From Sphaerochaetaceae bacterium (GTDB lineage Bacteria > Spirochaetota > Spirochaetia > Sphaerochaetales > Sphaerochaetaceae), in contig JAEDOD010000075.1 of assembly GCA_016302165.1 (NCBI GenBank), forward strand, positions 1-9,082: a stretch of 9,082 nt of DNA, given 5' to 3'. Every line of letters starts with the position of its first letter. The stretch's first letter is position 1. The notes under the pieces are model-generated. The model had not been told where the DNA came from. It ran no database searches and saw nothing but the letters and a program-made list of their open reading frames with translations. Both the position numbers and the translations under genes were made by a program. Positions 1-6,896 of the stretch are shown piece by piece.

Positions 1-55
1 CATAATAATTTCTCCCTTGTTTCTTAATTATTGGACATCATGACTGGAATTGCAA
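1..55 (-). promoter_or_regulatory. Promoter, RBS and start codon of a gene leaving the left edge
   Basis: Read on the minus strand, a -35-like TTGCAA (55-50) is followed after exactly 17 bases by a -10-like AATAAT (32-27). A transcript would start near position 20. A GGGAG ribosome binding site (16-12) then lies 8 bases before an ATG at 3-1. Together these make it likely that a minus-strand gene starts at position 3 and continues outside the window; only its start codon is visible, so nothing can be said about the product. It would be transcribed in the same direction as the ATP-grasp gene at 130-1041 but from its own promoter. Each element is short and judged by eye. Confidence 0.5.
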
Positions 56-129
56 TGTGATTGAGAATTCTTCGCCATTGTATTTCTGGAACAAGTTATG
101 GGAATAGTTGAGGTCTTTAAGGTGATTCC

Positions 130-1041
130 TTAAGACTTCATGGGAAGATGAATCCAGGAACCAAGTGTTTCACTCCATCCTTCCGGCCCATACTTTGCCA
201 TTCCTGCAGTAGGGAAGAGGGTCAATTCACCGAATAGTATCCTATCCTTGAATTCATACAGGTCCACCCTCAGGAAAGGTATTCCTTCTGATAGCTTTCT
301 TGAGATTGATATCATTTCATCCAGATGTGCAGGCCTTGGAGGATCTATAGACAACAGCTTGTGGTCTGAGCGTTGGAAAGGAGTAGGCTTCCAGTCCAGA
401 GAGTAGAAGGAAATCTCTTCTTCGTCAGTGTGCTCGAATCTAGAGACATTTATGAACTTCGGTTCTCCATTGAAGCAGAAGAACTTGTAGTCTGTAAGAC
501 CATCTTTTCCCGCGTCCAGATACTCTTCAGCAAAAACTTGAGCCTTTATGTCCTTATATGGCCATTCACGATATTTCTTGTAGTAATTGATTCTTAGACT
601 GGAAGAAATGGTCTTTCTTGCCATTTTTCTATCCATTTTTTCCTTGTCCTTTACGATTACAAGTCCGCCGCTATCATGGTTGCACTTCAGTACGAATTTT
701 TCTGGAAGAGTTTCAAAGTCAATATCGTCATAGCTGTCCCAGATGCCAAGGGTCCTGATAATGTGTTCTCCCCCAATTTTCTCTTTGACATAGTCCTTAA
801 CGGCAATCTTATCCACCATTTTTGTATATAGAGGATTGTGGTCATAGATCTTGATCCATTGAAGCTTTTCATTGATGGTCCTGGGATTTTCCAGGTCAGG
901 AACATATCCCATCTCCACCTTAAACAATAGTTTTATGAAATCCTCGTCGGAAAGCCTGTCGTAAAGACCAAGTTTTGCATTCTTGAAGATTCTATAGTCT
1001 GGGTCAGTCAAGTATTGAAGGATTTTCTTGAGTTTGCTCAT
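130..1041 (-). CDS. TupA-like ATP-grasp protein (surface polysaccharide modification)
   Basis: This 303-residue protein resembles the TupA-like ATP-grasp family, known from teichuronopeptide and capsule/exopolysaccharide clusters, whose members are thought to attach amino acids to sugars or polymers at ATP cost. From the 303-residue start, visible family features are the N-terminal stretch MGY...NPRTINEKLQW, then NPLYTKMVDKIAVKDYV, the ATP-grasp-like FVLKCNHDSGG, the segment GEPKFINVSRF, and the C-terminal metal/ATP-site pattern RVDLYEF...FGELTLFPTAG. No signal peptide is seen, so it is cytosolic. The reading frame extends upstream to an ATG at 1125 (331 residues), but the extra 28 residues are unlike the family and that ATG has no ribosome binding site. 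The start at 1041, preceded by a purine run AAGAAGAAG, fits the usual family N-terminus better. The gene stands alone here, divergent from the liv operon. The family call is confident; the exact substrate is unknown. Confidence 0.85.
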   Translation of the reverse strand: MSKLKKILQYLTDPDYRIFKNAKLGLYDRLSDEDFIKLLFKVEMGYVPDLENPRTINEKLQWIKIYDHNPLYTKMVDKIAVKDYVKEKIGGEHIIRTLGIWDSYDDIDFETLPEKFVLKCNHDSGGLVIVKDKEKMDRKMARKTISSSLRINYYKKYREWPYKDIKAQVFAEEYLDAGKDGLTDYKFFCFNGEPKFINVSRFEHTDEEEISFYSLDWKPTPFQRSDHKLLSIDPPRPAHLDEMISISRKLSEGIPFLRVDLYEFKDRILFGELTLFPTAGMAKYGPEGWSETLGSWIHLPMKS

Positions 1042-1502
1042 GTGCTTCTTCTTATTGTGGTGGCAGTCTCCTGCCAGATATATATCCCCTTCTGTTGATA
1101 GAACTTTGTGCTTTCCTGAAGCCATTACACTGTTTTTTTATGATAGCTTATTGTCTGAGGGAAAGCCTAGAGGGGAAAGAAGGAAGCACTGTGTCTTGGA
1201 TTTTGGAATTTGGCAGGTAACGACTTGAGAGAATTATGTGCCATGTGCTACAAAAGGCCTCGGAAAACCATGATTTCTTCATATGGGCATTGTTAAAAAA
1301 CGGAAAAGACAATCTGGAAAGTAGACGGAATGTCAGGATTTTGTTATTTTTATTTCGTTTTGATATAAGCAGATAGAAACCATATTTGATAAAAATCTGA
1401 GAAATTGTCAAAATTAGATTGAAAATGAATTGAATAAAAATACTGATTTTTGTATATTACCACCATCAATCAAAAAATCATTTGGAACAGGAGTCAAACA
1501 AT
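1042..1502. other. Divergent intergenic region between the ATP-grasp gene and livJ
   Basis: About 460 bases without a convincing gene. The left third (1042-1125) is either 5' leader of the ATP-grasp gene or a 28-codon N-terminal extension of it. It contains a small hairpin on the minus strand (GGCAG, GAGA loop, CTGCC; 1075-1062). The part from about 1290 to 1480 is strongly AT-rich with A/T runs, as expected upstream of a strong promoter (possible UP element), and ends in the livJ promoter. No convincing promoter was found for the minus-strand gene; TATCAT at 1144-1139 is a weak -10 candidate without a matching -35. No direct repeat or operator palindrome stood out. Confidence 0.5.
1430..1458 (+). 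promoter_or_regulatory. Sigma-70-type promoter of the liv operon
   Basis: TTGAAT (1430-1435, four of six consensus bases) and TATATT (1453-1458, five of six) are separated by exactly 17 bases, inside an AT-rich region. Transcription would begin near 1465. That gives a leader of about 38 bases carrying the AGGAG ribosome binding site (1489-1493), nine bases before the livJ ATG. No leucine-responsive or other operator could be recognised by eye. Confidence 0.65.
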
Positions 1503-2657
1503 ATGAAGAAATTTCTTGCTATCGCATTGGTTGCAGTATTGGCAATGACAGCTGTCTTCGCCAATGGTTCCTCTGAATCATCATCTGAAATCAAGATCGG
1601 ATTCATCGGACCTCTCACAGGAGACTATGCAAACTATGGAACACTCTGTCGTCAGGCAGTCGAAATGGCAATTGATGAATGCAACGCCAAGGGCGGAATC
1701 AACGGTTCTACAGTGAAGCTTGTCGCTGAAGACAGTGAAGGTGATCCCAACAAGGCTCTCGCAGCAATGGAGAAGCTTGCAAATACAGATAAGGTATGTG
1801 CTGTCGTAGGTCCAGTCCTCACAGGTGAAGCATTCTCCGTAGGTCCAGTTGCATGCGAACTTGGTGTCCTTGCAGTTACACCATCTGCATCCCACAAGGA
1901 TGTTACAAACCAGGGCGACTACATCTTCCGCACAACACCATCCGATGGTCTCCAGGGCGAAGTTGCAGGTAAGTACTGGGCACAGGTTCTCGGATATAAA
2001 AAGATCGCTACTCTCTATGCAAAGAACGACTACAGCCAGGGTCTTGCAGAAGGCATGAAGGAATCCTTCGAAGCTGAAGGTGGAAAGATTGTTGCAGAAG
2101 AGACATTCATGGTCGGCGACAAGGATTTCAAGACTCAGCTTACAAAGCTCAAGAACACAGATGCAGAAGCAATCTATATTCCTGACTACACAGCAGAAAT
2201 GGCTCAGATCCTCGAGCAGGCTTCCCAGCTTGGCGTCAACAAGCCATTCCTCTCTGGCGACGGCTTCCTCAGCGAAGAGATCTATCAGCTTGCAGGCGAG
2301 TATACAGACGGTGTCGTATACACAGCTTCCGCACAGCTTGAAGAGACATCACTCGTAAAGGAATTCAGGGATGCATACACAGCAAAGTGGGGCATCGGCC
2401 CAGACTCCTTCGCTACAAACAGCTACGATGCTACAAACATCCTCCTCTCTGTCATCGCTAAGGTTGGCACAGACAGAAAAGCTATCAGAGATGGTTTTGC
2501 AGCTGTCAAGGATTACGAAGGCGTAAACGGAACAATCAACTTTGCTGAGAACGGTGACCTGGTCGCTTATCAGGGAATCTATGAAGTCGAAGGCAATACT
2601 CCTAAGTATGTCGGCGCATTCAAGATTGAGAACGGTAAGGTCGTCAAGGTCAACTGA
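1503..2657 (+). CDS. livJ: Branched-chain amino acid ABC transporter, periplasmic binding protein
   Basis: This 384-residue protein is the substrate-binding component of a LivJ/LivK-type importer and captures leucine, isoleucine, valine or a related amino acid in the periplasm. Residues 1-21 form a signal peptide (MKK, hydrophobic core, ending VFA) with likely signal peptidase I cleavage before NGSSES. There is no cysteine, so it is probably not a lipoprotein. The mature part has family hallmarks: IGFIGPLTGDYANYG at the start, AVEMAIDECNAKGGING, VVGPVLTGEA, the ligand-site type TPSASHKDVT, IFRTTPSD, and the C-lobe NSYDATNIL. Length is normal for the family. The ATG at 1503 is preferred over an in-frame TTG at 1482 because AGGAG lies nine bases before it and the signal peptide starts there. 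It is the first gene of the liv operon. The exact ligand cannot be read from sequence; amide or urea binders belong to the same superfamily. Confidence 0.93.
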   Translation: MKKFLAIALVAVLAMTAVFANGSSESSSEIKIGFIGPLTGDYANYGTLCRQAVEMAIDECNAKGGINGSTVKLVAEDSEGDPNKALAAMEKLANTDKVCAVVGPVLTGEAFSVGPVACELGVLAVTPSASHKDVTNQGDYIFRTTPSDGLQGEVAGKYWAQVLGYKKIATLYAKNDYSQGLAEGMKESFEAEGGKIVAEETFMVGDKDFKTQLTKLKNTDAEAIYIPDYTAEMAQILEQASQLGVNKPFLSGDGFLSEEIYQLAGEYTDGVVYTASAQLEETSLVKEFRDAYTAKWGIGPDSFATNSYDATNILLSVIAKVGTDRKAIRDGFAAVKDYEGVNGTINFAENGDLVAYQGIYEVEGNTPKYVGAFKIENGKVVKVN

Positions 2658-2679
2658 TAGCGGGCACTGGTGTTCGCTA
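2658..2679 (+). promoter_or_regulatory. Hairpin directly after the livJ stop codon
   Basis: TAGCGGGCA pairs with TGTTCGCTA around a four-base CTGG loop: nine base pairs including two G-U pairs. It begins at the base after the livJ stop codon and is followed by six A residues rather than T residues, so it is not a standard terminator. It more likely protects the 3' end of a livJ-only message, or acts with the next hairpin. Confidence 0.55.
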
Positions 2680-2682
2680 AAA

Positions 2683-2718
2683 AAGGGGGAAGAGCATCCA
2701 AGGTGGTGCTTTTCCCTT
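2683..2718 (+). promoter_or_regulatory. Second intercistronic hairpin between livJ and livH
   Basis: AAGGGGGAA (2683-2691) pairs with TTTTCCCTT (2710-2718) including G-U pairs. After a two-base GA bulge the stem continues with GCATC against GGTGC (one wobble), about 14 pairs in total. AAATTTG follows rather than a run of T, so termination would be weak at most. Partial termination or protection from 3' exonucleases would let the binding protein be made in excess over the membrane components, a common arrangement in importer operons. The function is inferred. Confidence 0.55.
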
Positions 2719-2765
2719 AAATTTGTGAAATAATCGAAACAACGAAAAATTTTTAGGAGGTCTCG

Positions 2766-3686
2766 ATGGGATCTGCAAGTCTTTTGTTCCAGCATCTCAT
2801 GAACGGCCTGACATTGGGTGGCATCTACGCCCTCATAGCTCTCGGCTATACAATGGTCTACGGCATTCTGAAGTTCATCAATTTCGCCCATGGCGACATT
2901 CTGATGGTAGGTGCCTATATTGGACTCTTCACTTTTGATGCACTAAGGGGATCCACTCCCATTGGTATCTGGTGGCTCGTCTCTTTCTTCATTGCAATGG
3001 TAGTCTCCATGATGGGCTGCGCCGTCCTTGGCATGGCAATAGAGAAGATTGCATATAAACCACTTAGAAAGGGATCCAGACTGGCCCCTCTCCTTTCTGC
3101 CATCGGTGTATCCTTCATCCTCTCCAATGGAGCTGCATGGATGTTCGGAACCCATTCCAGAAAGTTCAACTATCCTTTTGACAATTCCCCTATCAGCATT
3201 GGTGGGGTAGTTATAACACCTCATCAGATCATGGTTCTTGTAGTGGCCATAGTGATGATGGTTGCCCTGAAGATCTTTGTAGACAAGACAAAGATGGGTA
3301 AGGCCATGAGAGCCACATCCCTGGACAGTGAGACAGCAAAGCTCATGGGTGTAAACGCAGATATGATCATCTCCCTTACCTTCGGTATTGGAAGTGCTCT
3401 GGCAGCCTGCGGCGGTATGCTTATCGCCCTTGACTACAAGGTCTATGCAACCATGGGAACCATGGTAGGACTCAAGGCCTTTGTAGCAGCAGTAGTAGGA
3501 GGTATCGGCAACATTACAGGAGCCATGCTTGGAGGCTTCCTCCTTGGACTTCTCGAGACCTTCGGTGTTGCAATCCTCGGTATTCCTCAGGGCTTCAAGG
3601 ATGCAATTGCATTCGCTGTGCTGATTCTGATTCTCCTTCTGAAGCCGGAAGGACTACTCGGCAAGGCCGAAAAGGAGAAGGTATAA
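2766..3686 (+). CDS. livH: Branched-chain amino acid ABC transporter permease LivH
   Basis: A 306-residue integral membrane permease that forms half of the inner-membrane channel of the importer. It opens with the LivH signature region MNGLTLGGIYALIALGYTMV followed by YGILKFINFAHGD. Further hydrophobic helices lie around residues 75-95, 105-125, 145-165 and 195-220, and between 230 and 298. A cytoplasmic coupling segment of the permease type (KAMRATSLDSETAKLMGVN) precedes TFGIGSALAACGGML. It ends in the basic, family-typical LLLLKPEGLLGKAEKEK. The start is fixed by AGGAGG (2755-2760) five bases before ATG. The stop codon overlaps the livM start by one base (TAATG), indicating translational coupling. 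Length is normal for the family. Confidence 0.95.
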   Translation: MGSASLLFQHLMNGLTLGGIYALIALGYTMVYGILKFINFAHGDILMVGAYIGLFTFDALRGSTPIGIWWLVSFFIAMVVSMMGCAVLGMAIEKIAYKPLRKGSRLAPLLSAIGVSFILSNGAAWMFGTHSRKFNYPFDNSPISIGGVVITPHQIMVLVVAIVMMVALKIFVDKTKMGKAMRATSLDSETAKLMGVNADMIISLTFGIGSALAACGGMLIALDYKVYATMGTMVGLKAFVAAVVGGIGNITGAMLGGFLLGLLETFGVAILGIPQGFKDAIAFAVLILILLLKPEGLLGKAEKEKV

Positions 3687-4609
3687 TGTTTAACTTCTTT
3701 ATCCTCATATTGATCTATACCTGTATCTATGCCTTCATGAGCCTGGGACAGAACCTGATTACAGGATATACAGGAATGCTCTCCCTGTGTGCTGCAGGCT
3801 TCTTCGCCATCGGCAGCTACGCTACAGCAATCCTGACCAAGCTTGGCTGGTCCTTCTGGGCGACTCTCCCTGTAGCTGCAATCCTTTCCGCCATTATGGG
3901 AATCATCATCGGTCTTCCGACCTTGAGACTTAAGGGTGACTACCTTGCTATTGCAACTTTGGGCTTTGCTGAAATCGTAAGGAACGTGATCAACAACTGG
4001 GACTCCCTTACTAATGGACCTATGGGAATCCAGAAGATTCCTCAGATCATGGTATTCGGCATGAATGTCTCCCCATACAAGAAGTATGGATTCCTCCTTC
4101 TGGAGGTGGTGATGCTCCTTATCTGCTGGTTCCTGCTTGAGCGTCTTGCATCCTCAAGAATGGGAAGGGCGCTGGAAGCCATCAGGGAAGACGAGATTGC
4201 TGCAAACAGCATGGGAATCAACGTCACCAAATATAAGGTTGTATCCTTCGCCCTTGGTGCCGCTGTCACAGGAATCGCAGGCTGTCTCCAGGCAGAGTAC
4301 ACTCTATCCGTCTCCCCAGGATCCTTCGTATTCATGGTATCCATCATGGTCCTCTGTACAGTGGTCCTTGGAGGTATGGGCAACTTTGTTGCAGTCATCC
4401 TGGGTGCCTTCATCATCCAGTTCATCTCCTATTTCCCTCAGCTTGTGGGATTGTCCAACATCATCCCTGCCCAGGCAAAGCAGATCATCTTTGGCCTTAT
4501 CCTGGTAATCATGATGATCTACAGGCCTCAGGGAATCCTTGGAAGAAAGGAAAGGAACAACAAGAAGGCCGAGAAGGCCTGGCTTGAGAAGAAGGAGGCC
4601 AAGGCATGA
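3686..4609 (+). CDS. livM: Branched-chain amino acid ABC transporter permease LivM
   Basis: A 307-residue permease that pairs with LivH in the inner membrane. Hallmarks are LGQNLITGYTGMLSLCAAGF near residues 21-40, the GLPTLRLKGDYLAIATLGFAE segment, NGPMGI, and the cytoplasmic coupling region GRALEAIREDEIAANSMGIN. The glycine-rich CTVVLGGMGNFVAVILGA and YRPQGILG near the C-terminus also fit. The last 25 or so residues are a highly charged Lys/Glu tail (GRKERNNKKAEKAWLEKKEA) that looks cytoplasmic; part of it also encodes the GAAGGAGG ribosome binding site of livG. The start overlaps the livH stop, with AAGGAGAAG inside the end of livH as its ribosome binding site. There is no long N-terminal extension like that of E. 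coli LivM; the short form is common in other phyla. Confidence 0.95.
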   Translation: MFNFFILILIYTCIYAFMSLGQNLITGYTGMLSLCAAGFFAIGSYATAILTKLGWSFWATLPVAAILSAIMGIIIGLPTLRLKGDYLAIATLGFAEIVRNVINNWDSLTNGPMGIQKIPQIMVFGMNVSPYKKYGFLLLEVVMLLICWFLLERLASSRMGRALEAIREDEIAANSMGINVTKYKVVSFALGAAVTGIAGCLQAEYTLSVSPGSFVFMVSIMVLCTVVLGGMGNFVAVILGAFIIQFISYFPQLVGLSNIIPAQAKQIIFGLILVIMMIYRPQGILGRKERNNKKAEKAWLEKKEAKA

Positions 4610-5394
4610 GCATGCTTGAAACACAGGCCCTCACAAGGGAATTCGGAGGCGTCATAGCTGTAAACAAGGTAGACTTTGTGGTGGAGAAGAACATGATTAC
4701 AGGTCTCATCGGCCCTAACGGTGCAGGAAAGACCACTCTCTTCAATAACATAACAGGTCTCGATGTCCCAACCTCAGGTAAGGTCTTCTTCGAAGGAAAG
4801 GAGATTACCGGTACCAAGGCGGACAAGGTGTGCAGACTGGGAATCGCCAGAACCTTCCAGAACATCAGGCTCTTCAAGGAGCTTAGCGTCATCGACAACG
4901 TAATGGTCGGCCGCCACTTCCACACAGGAAGCTACAAAAACAGGACAGTCCAGGCCATCATGAGCTATCTCATGGTGGAGAAGGAAGAGAAGGATACCTA
5001 TGCCTCAGCCATGAAGTGGCTGGAATTCTTCGGTCTTGAGGACCTGAGGAATGAAAAGGCAAAGAACCTTCCTTACGGATATCAGCGTGAGCTGGAGATT
5101 GCCAGAGCCCTGGCCACAGAGCCGAAGCTCATCTTCCTGGATGAACCTGCTGCAGGTATGAACCCTCAGGAGACAGATGACCTGATGAAGACCATCAGAA
5201 GAATCAGGGACCTGGGAATCACAGTAGTTCTCATCGAGCATGACATGAAGCTTGTCATGAACATATGTGACAACATCACTGTACTTAACTATGGACAGAA
5301 GATTGCCCAGGGAACTGCCGCTGAAATCCAGTCCAATCCAGCTGTCATCGAGGCATATCTTGGAAAGGATGAAGATGAGGAGGATGAGGAATGA
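4606..5394 (+). CDS. livG: Branched-chain amino acid ABC transporter ATP-binding protein LivG
   Basis: A 262-residue cytoplasmic ATPase, one of two that power the LivHM channel. Visible motifs in order: Walker A GPNGAGKT (36-43), Q-loop glutamine in ARTFQNIRLF (Q85), the LivG-style degenerate signature LPYGYQRELEIARA (155-168), Walker B LIFLDE with catalytic Glu180, and switch His212 in IEHDM. The insert between Q-loop and signature (about residues 101-135, HFHTGSYKN...VEKEEKD) is typical of LivG and distinguishes it from LivF. It ends in an acidic tail GKDEDEEDEE. The ATG at 4606 follows GAAGGAGG by seven bases and overlaps the livM stop by four bases (ATGA); a second Met at codon 3 is a less likely start. 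The stop overlaps livF in the same ATGA manner. Confidence 0.95.
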   Translation: MSMLETQALTREFGGVIAVNKVDFVVEKNMITGLIGPNGAGKTTLFNNITGLDVPTSGKVFFEGKEITGTKADKVCRLGIARTFQNIRLFKELSVIDNVMVGRHFHTGSYKNRTVQAIMSYLMVEKEEKDTYASAMKWLEFFGLEDLRNEKAKNLPYGYQRELEIARALATEPKLIFLDEPAAGMNPQETDDLMKTIRRIRDLGITVVLIEHDMKLVMNICDNITVLNYGQKIAQGTAAEIQSNPAVIEAYLGKDEDEEDEE

Positions 5395-6137
5395 CAGATA
5401 AAGAGCTTCTGAAAATAGACAATATCAGCGTCAGCTATGGAAACATCAAGGCTCTGAGAGGAGTATCCATGAGCGTCAATGAAGGAGAGATCGTATCCCT
5501 CATCGGAGCCAATGGTGCAGGAAAGTCTACACTTCTCAAGGCCATCGTTGGTCAGGTTCCTCTTCTGGAAGGCTCAATCTGCTATGACAGCGAAATGCTC
5601 TATGAAGTCAAGGACAAGCATTTTCATGGCATTCCTACCTATAATGTGGTGAAGAAGGGTATAGCCCTTGTTCCGGAAGGAAGAAGAGTCTTTGCTGACC
5701 TTACAGTGGAAGAAAACCTGGATATGGGAGCCTTCATGCTTAAGGACGACGCACTGGTAAAGAAAAAGAAGGAAGAGATGTTCGACTTCTTCCCTATTCT
5801 CGGCCAGAGAAGGAAGCAGAAGTCCAGAAGCCTTTCCGGAGGTGAACAGCAGATGCTTGCTGTTGCCAGGGCTCTTATGACCAGCCCCCGTCTTCTCCTT
5901 TTGGATGAACCGGGCTTGGGTCTTGCTCCTCTCATCGTCCAGGAGATCTTCAGCAAGATCAAGCACATCAATGAAGAGAATAAGGTTACTGTCTTCGTCG
6001 TTGAGCAGAATGCCCGCCTTGCTCTCAAGAGCAGCAATGAGGGATATGTGATGGAGAATGGAGTGATCGTCCTCCATGACGAAGCTAAGGCTCTCCTTAA
6101 GAATGAAAAGGTAAGGGCTGCATACCTGGGCGAGTAA
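5391..6137 (+). CDS. livF: Branched-chain amino acid ABC transporter ATP-binding protein LivF
   Basis: A 248-residue cytoplasmic ATPase, partner of LivG. Motifs: Walker A GANGAGKST (39-47), the LivF-specific VPEGRRVF where other ABC proteins carry the Q-loop (94-101), canonical signature LSGGEQQ (148-154), and Walker B LLLLDE with Glu173. VEQNA (204-208) sits at the switch-histidine position; this His-to-Gln change is normal in LivF and is not a defect. The protein closes with ENGVIVLHDEAKALLKNEKV and AYLGE, as in family members. The start overlaps the livG stop by four bases; AGGAGG (5378-5383) inside the livG acidic-tail codons is its ribosome binding site. The segment around residues 70-85 (YEVKDKHFHGIPTY) appears slightly longer than in E. 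coli LivF. It is the last transporter gene of the operon. Confidence 0.95.
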   Translation: MTDKELLKIDNISVSYGNIKALRGVSMSVNEGEIVSLIGANGAGKSTLLKAIVGQVPLLEGSICYDSEMLYEVKDKHFHGIPTYNVVKKGIALVPEGRRVFADLTVEENLDMGAFMLKDDALVKKKKEEMFDFFPILGQRRKQKSRSLSGGEQQMLAVARALMTSPRLLLLDEPGLGLAPLIVQEIFSKIKHINEENKVTVFVVEQNARLALKSSNEGYVMENGVIVLHDEAKALLKNEKVRAAYLGE

Positions 6138-6146
6138 TATTTGTGG

Positions 6147-6163
6147 TAGAGGCGGTGCCTCTA
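6147..6163 (+). promoter_or_regulatory. Short hairpin between livF and the CBS-ACT gene
   Basis: TAGAGGC and GCCTCTA form a perfect seven-base-pair stem with a GGT loop, starting 10 bases after the livF stop. No T-run follows (GGGTAGAATT does), so it is unlikely to terminate transcription. Because no good promoter was found in the 56-base gap, the downstream gene probably shares the liv transcript, with this hairpin as a processing or stability element. Confidence 0.45.
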
Positions 6164-6193
6164 GGGTAGAATTACATTAAGGGAAGAAACACT

Positions 6194-6841
6194 ATGATTA
6201 TTGAAAGAAGAATGACTAAAGATCCGATTACCTGTACTCCTGACATGTCAATCCAGGATGCATCTGACCTTATGGCAAGGGAGCACGTCCATCGTCTTCC
6301 TGTGCTGGATAAGAATGGAAAGCTAGTAGGAGTGATATCTGAAAAGGATATCCTGAAGGCTGCTCCATCTCCGGCATCCACTCTCAGCGCCTACGAGACC
6401 AACTATCTCTTGAGCAAGCTTACAGTGAAGAAGATCATGAGCCGCAATCCTGTGACAGTCACCAAAGACACCACTGTTGAGGATGCAGCCACCATGATGG
6501 TTGACCAGGACCTTTCCTGTCTTCCTGTCCTGGAGGATGGAAAGCTGGTGGGAATCGTCAGCAAAAGCGACCTTTTCAAGATGCTTCTTGAGACCTTTGG
6601 AGCCAGGATTCCTGGAACAAACATCTCCTTCCTGGTTGAGGACCAGAAGGGTTGCATGGCAAAGATCATCGGCGATATCTCATCCCGTGGTCTGGACCTG
6701 GTGACCTGCGCTGTCCTCAATGGAACCAAGAACACCAACAGACTCATTACCCTCAAGGTAAGCGGGGCAACAGAAAGCGAGCTTGTTGATATAATCAAGC
6801 CTTATGCAATCCAGGTAATGGATGTCAGGTCCTATTCCTGA
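6194..6841 (+). CDS. CBS-domain pair plus ACT-domain protein (AcuB-like), probable regulatory partner of the liv operon
   Basis: A 215-residue soluble protein with two CBS domains and a C-terminal ACT domain. CBS1 covers about residues 5-56 (MTKDPITCTPDMSIQDA...HRLPVLDKNGKLVGVISEKDI). CBS2 covers about 80-130 (IMSRNPVTVTKDTTVEDA...LPVLEDGKLVGIVSKSDL). The ACT part, about 141-213, contains NISFLVEDQKGCMAKIIGDI and RLITLKVSG. CBS pairs commonly bind adenine nucleotides or S-adenosylmethionine, and ACT domains commonly bind amino acids. A role sensing energy state and amino acid level is therefore plausible but inferred. The same architecture occurs in Bacillus AcuB, although nothing else here points to acetoin. 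GGGA about ten bases before the ATG serves as a modest ribosome binding site. It lies 56 bases after livF on the same strand, and a terminator follows, which puts it in the liv unit. Confidence 0.88.
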   Translation: MIIERRMTKDPITCTPDMSIQDASDLMAREHVHRLPVLDKNGKLVGVISEKDILKAAPSPASTLSAYETNYLLSKLTVKKIMSRNPVTVTKDTTVEDAATMMVDQDLSCLPVLEDGKLVGIVSKSDLFKMLLETFGARIPGTNISFLVEDQKGCMAKIIGDISSRGLDLVTCAVLNGTKNTNRLITLKVSGATESELVDIIKPYAIQVMDVRSYS

Positions 6842-6859
6842 TTCCAGTCTGGTTTCATT

Positions 6860-6896
6860 AAGGGATTGGTGGTGAGCCAGTCCCTTTTGTCATTTT
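6860..6896 (+). terminator. Rho-independent terminator ending the liv/CBS-ACT unit
   Basis: AAGGGATTGG (6860-6869) pairs with CCAGTCCCTT (6877-6886) over ten base pairs with one G-U, around a seven-base loop TGGTGAG. TTGTCATTTT follows as the T-rich tract. It sits 18 bases after the CBS-ACT stop codon and is the first good terminator after the livJ promoter. Confidence 0.8.

Noticed and set aside
1148..1411. 87-codon minus-strand open frame in the intergenic region upstream of livJ
   Set aside because: There is no ribosome binding site and no recognisable protein features; the composition (Ile, Lys, Phe, Ser rich) just reflects AT-rich DNA.
1482..1502. TTG start giving livJ seven extra residues
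   Set aside because: The AGGAG ribosome binding site lies within this stretch and points to the ATG at 1503, where a standard signal peptide begins.
2349..2891. 180-codon minus-strand open frame across the end of livJ and start of livH
   Set aside because: It lies antisense to two well-supported genes, spans the livJ-livH junction, has a low-complexity Ser/Cys/Val composition, and resembles no family. It is a shadow of the plus-strand codon usage.
5484..6010. Missing switch histidine and Q-loop glutamine in LivF (VEQNA and VPEGRR)
   Set aside because: These look like lost catalytic residues but are the normal sequence of the LivF family, so they are not evidence of a degenerate ATPase.
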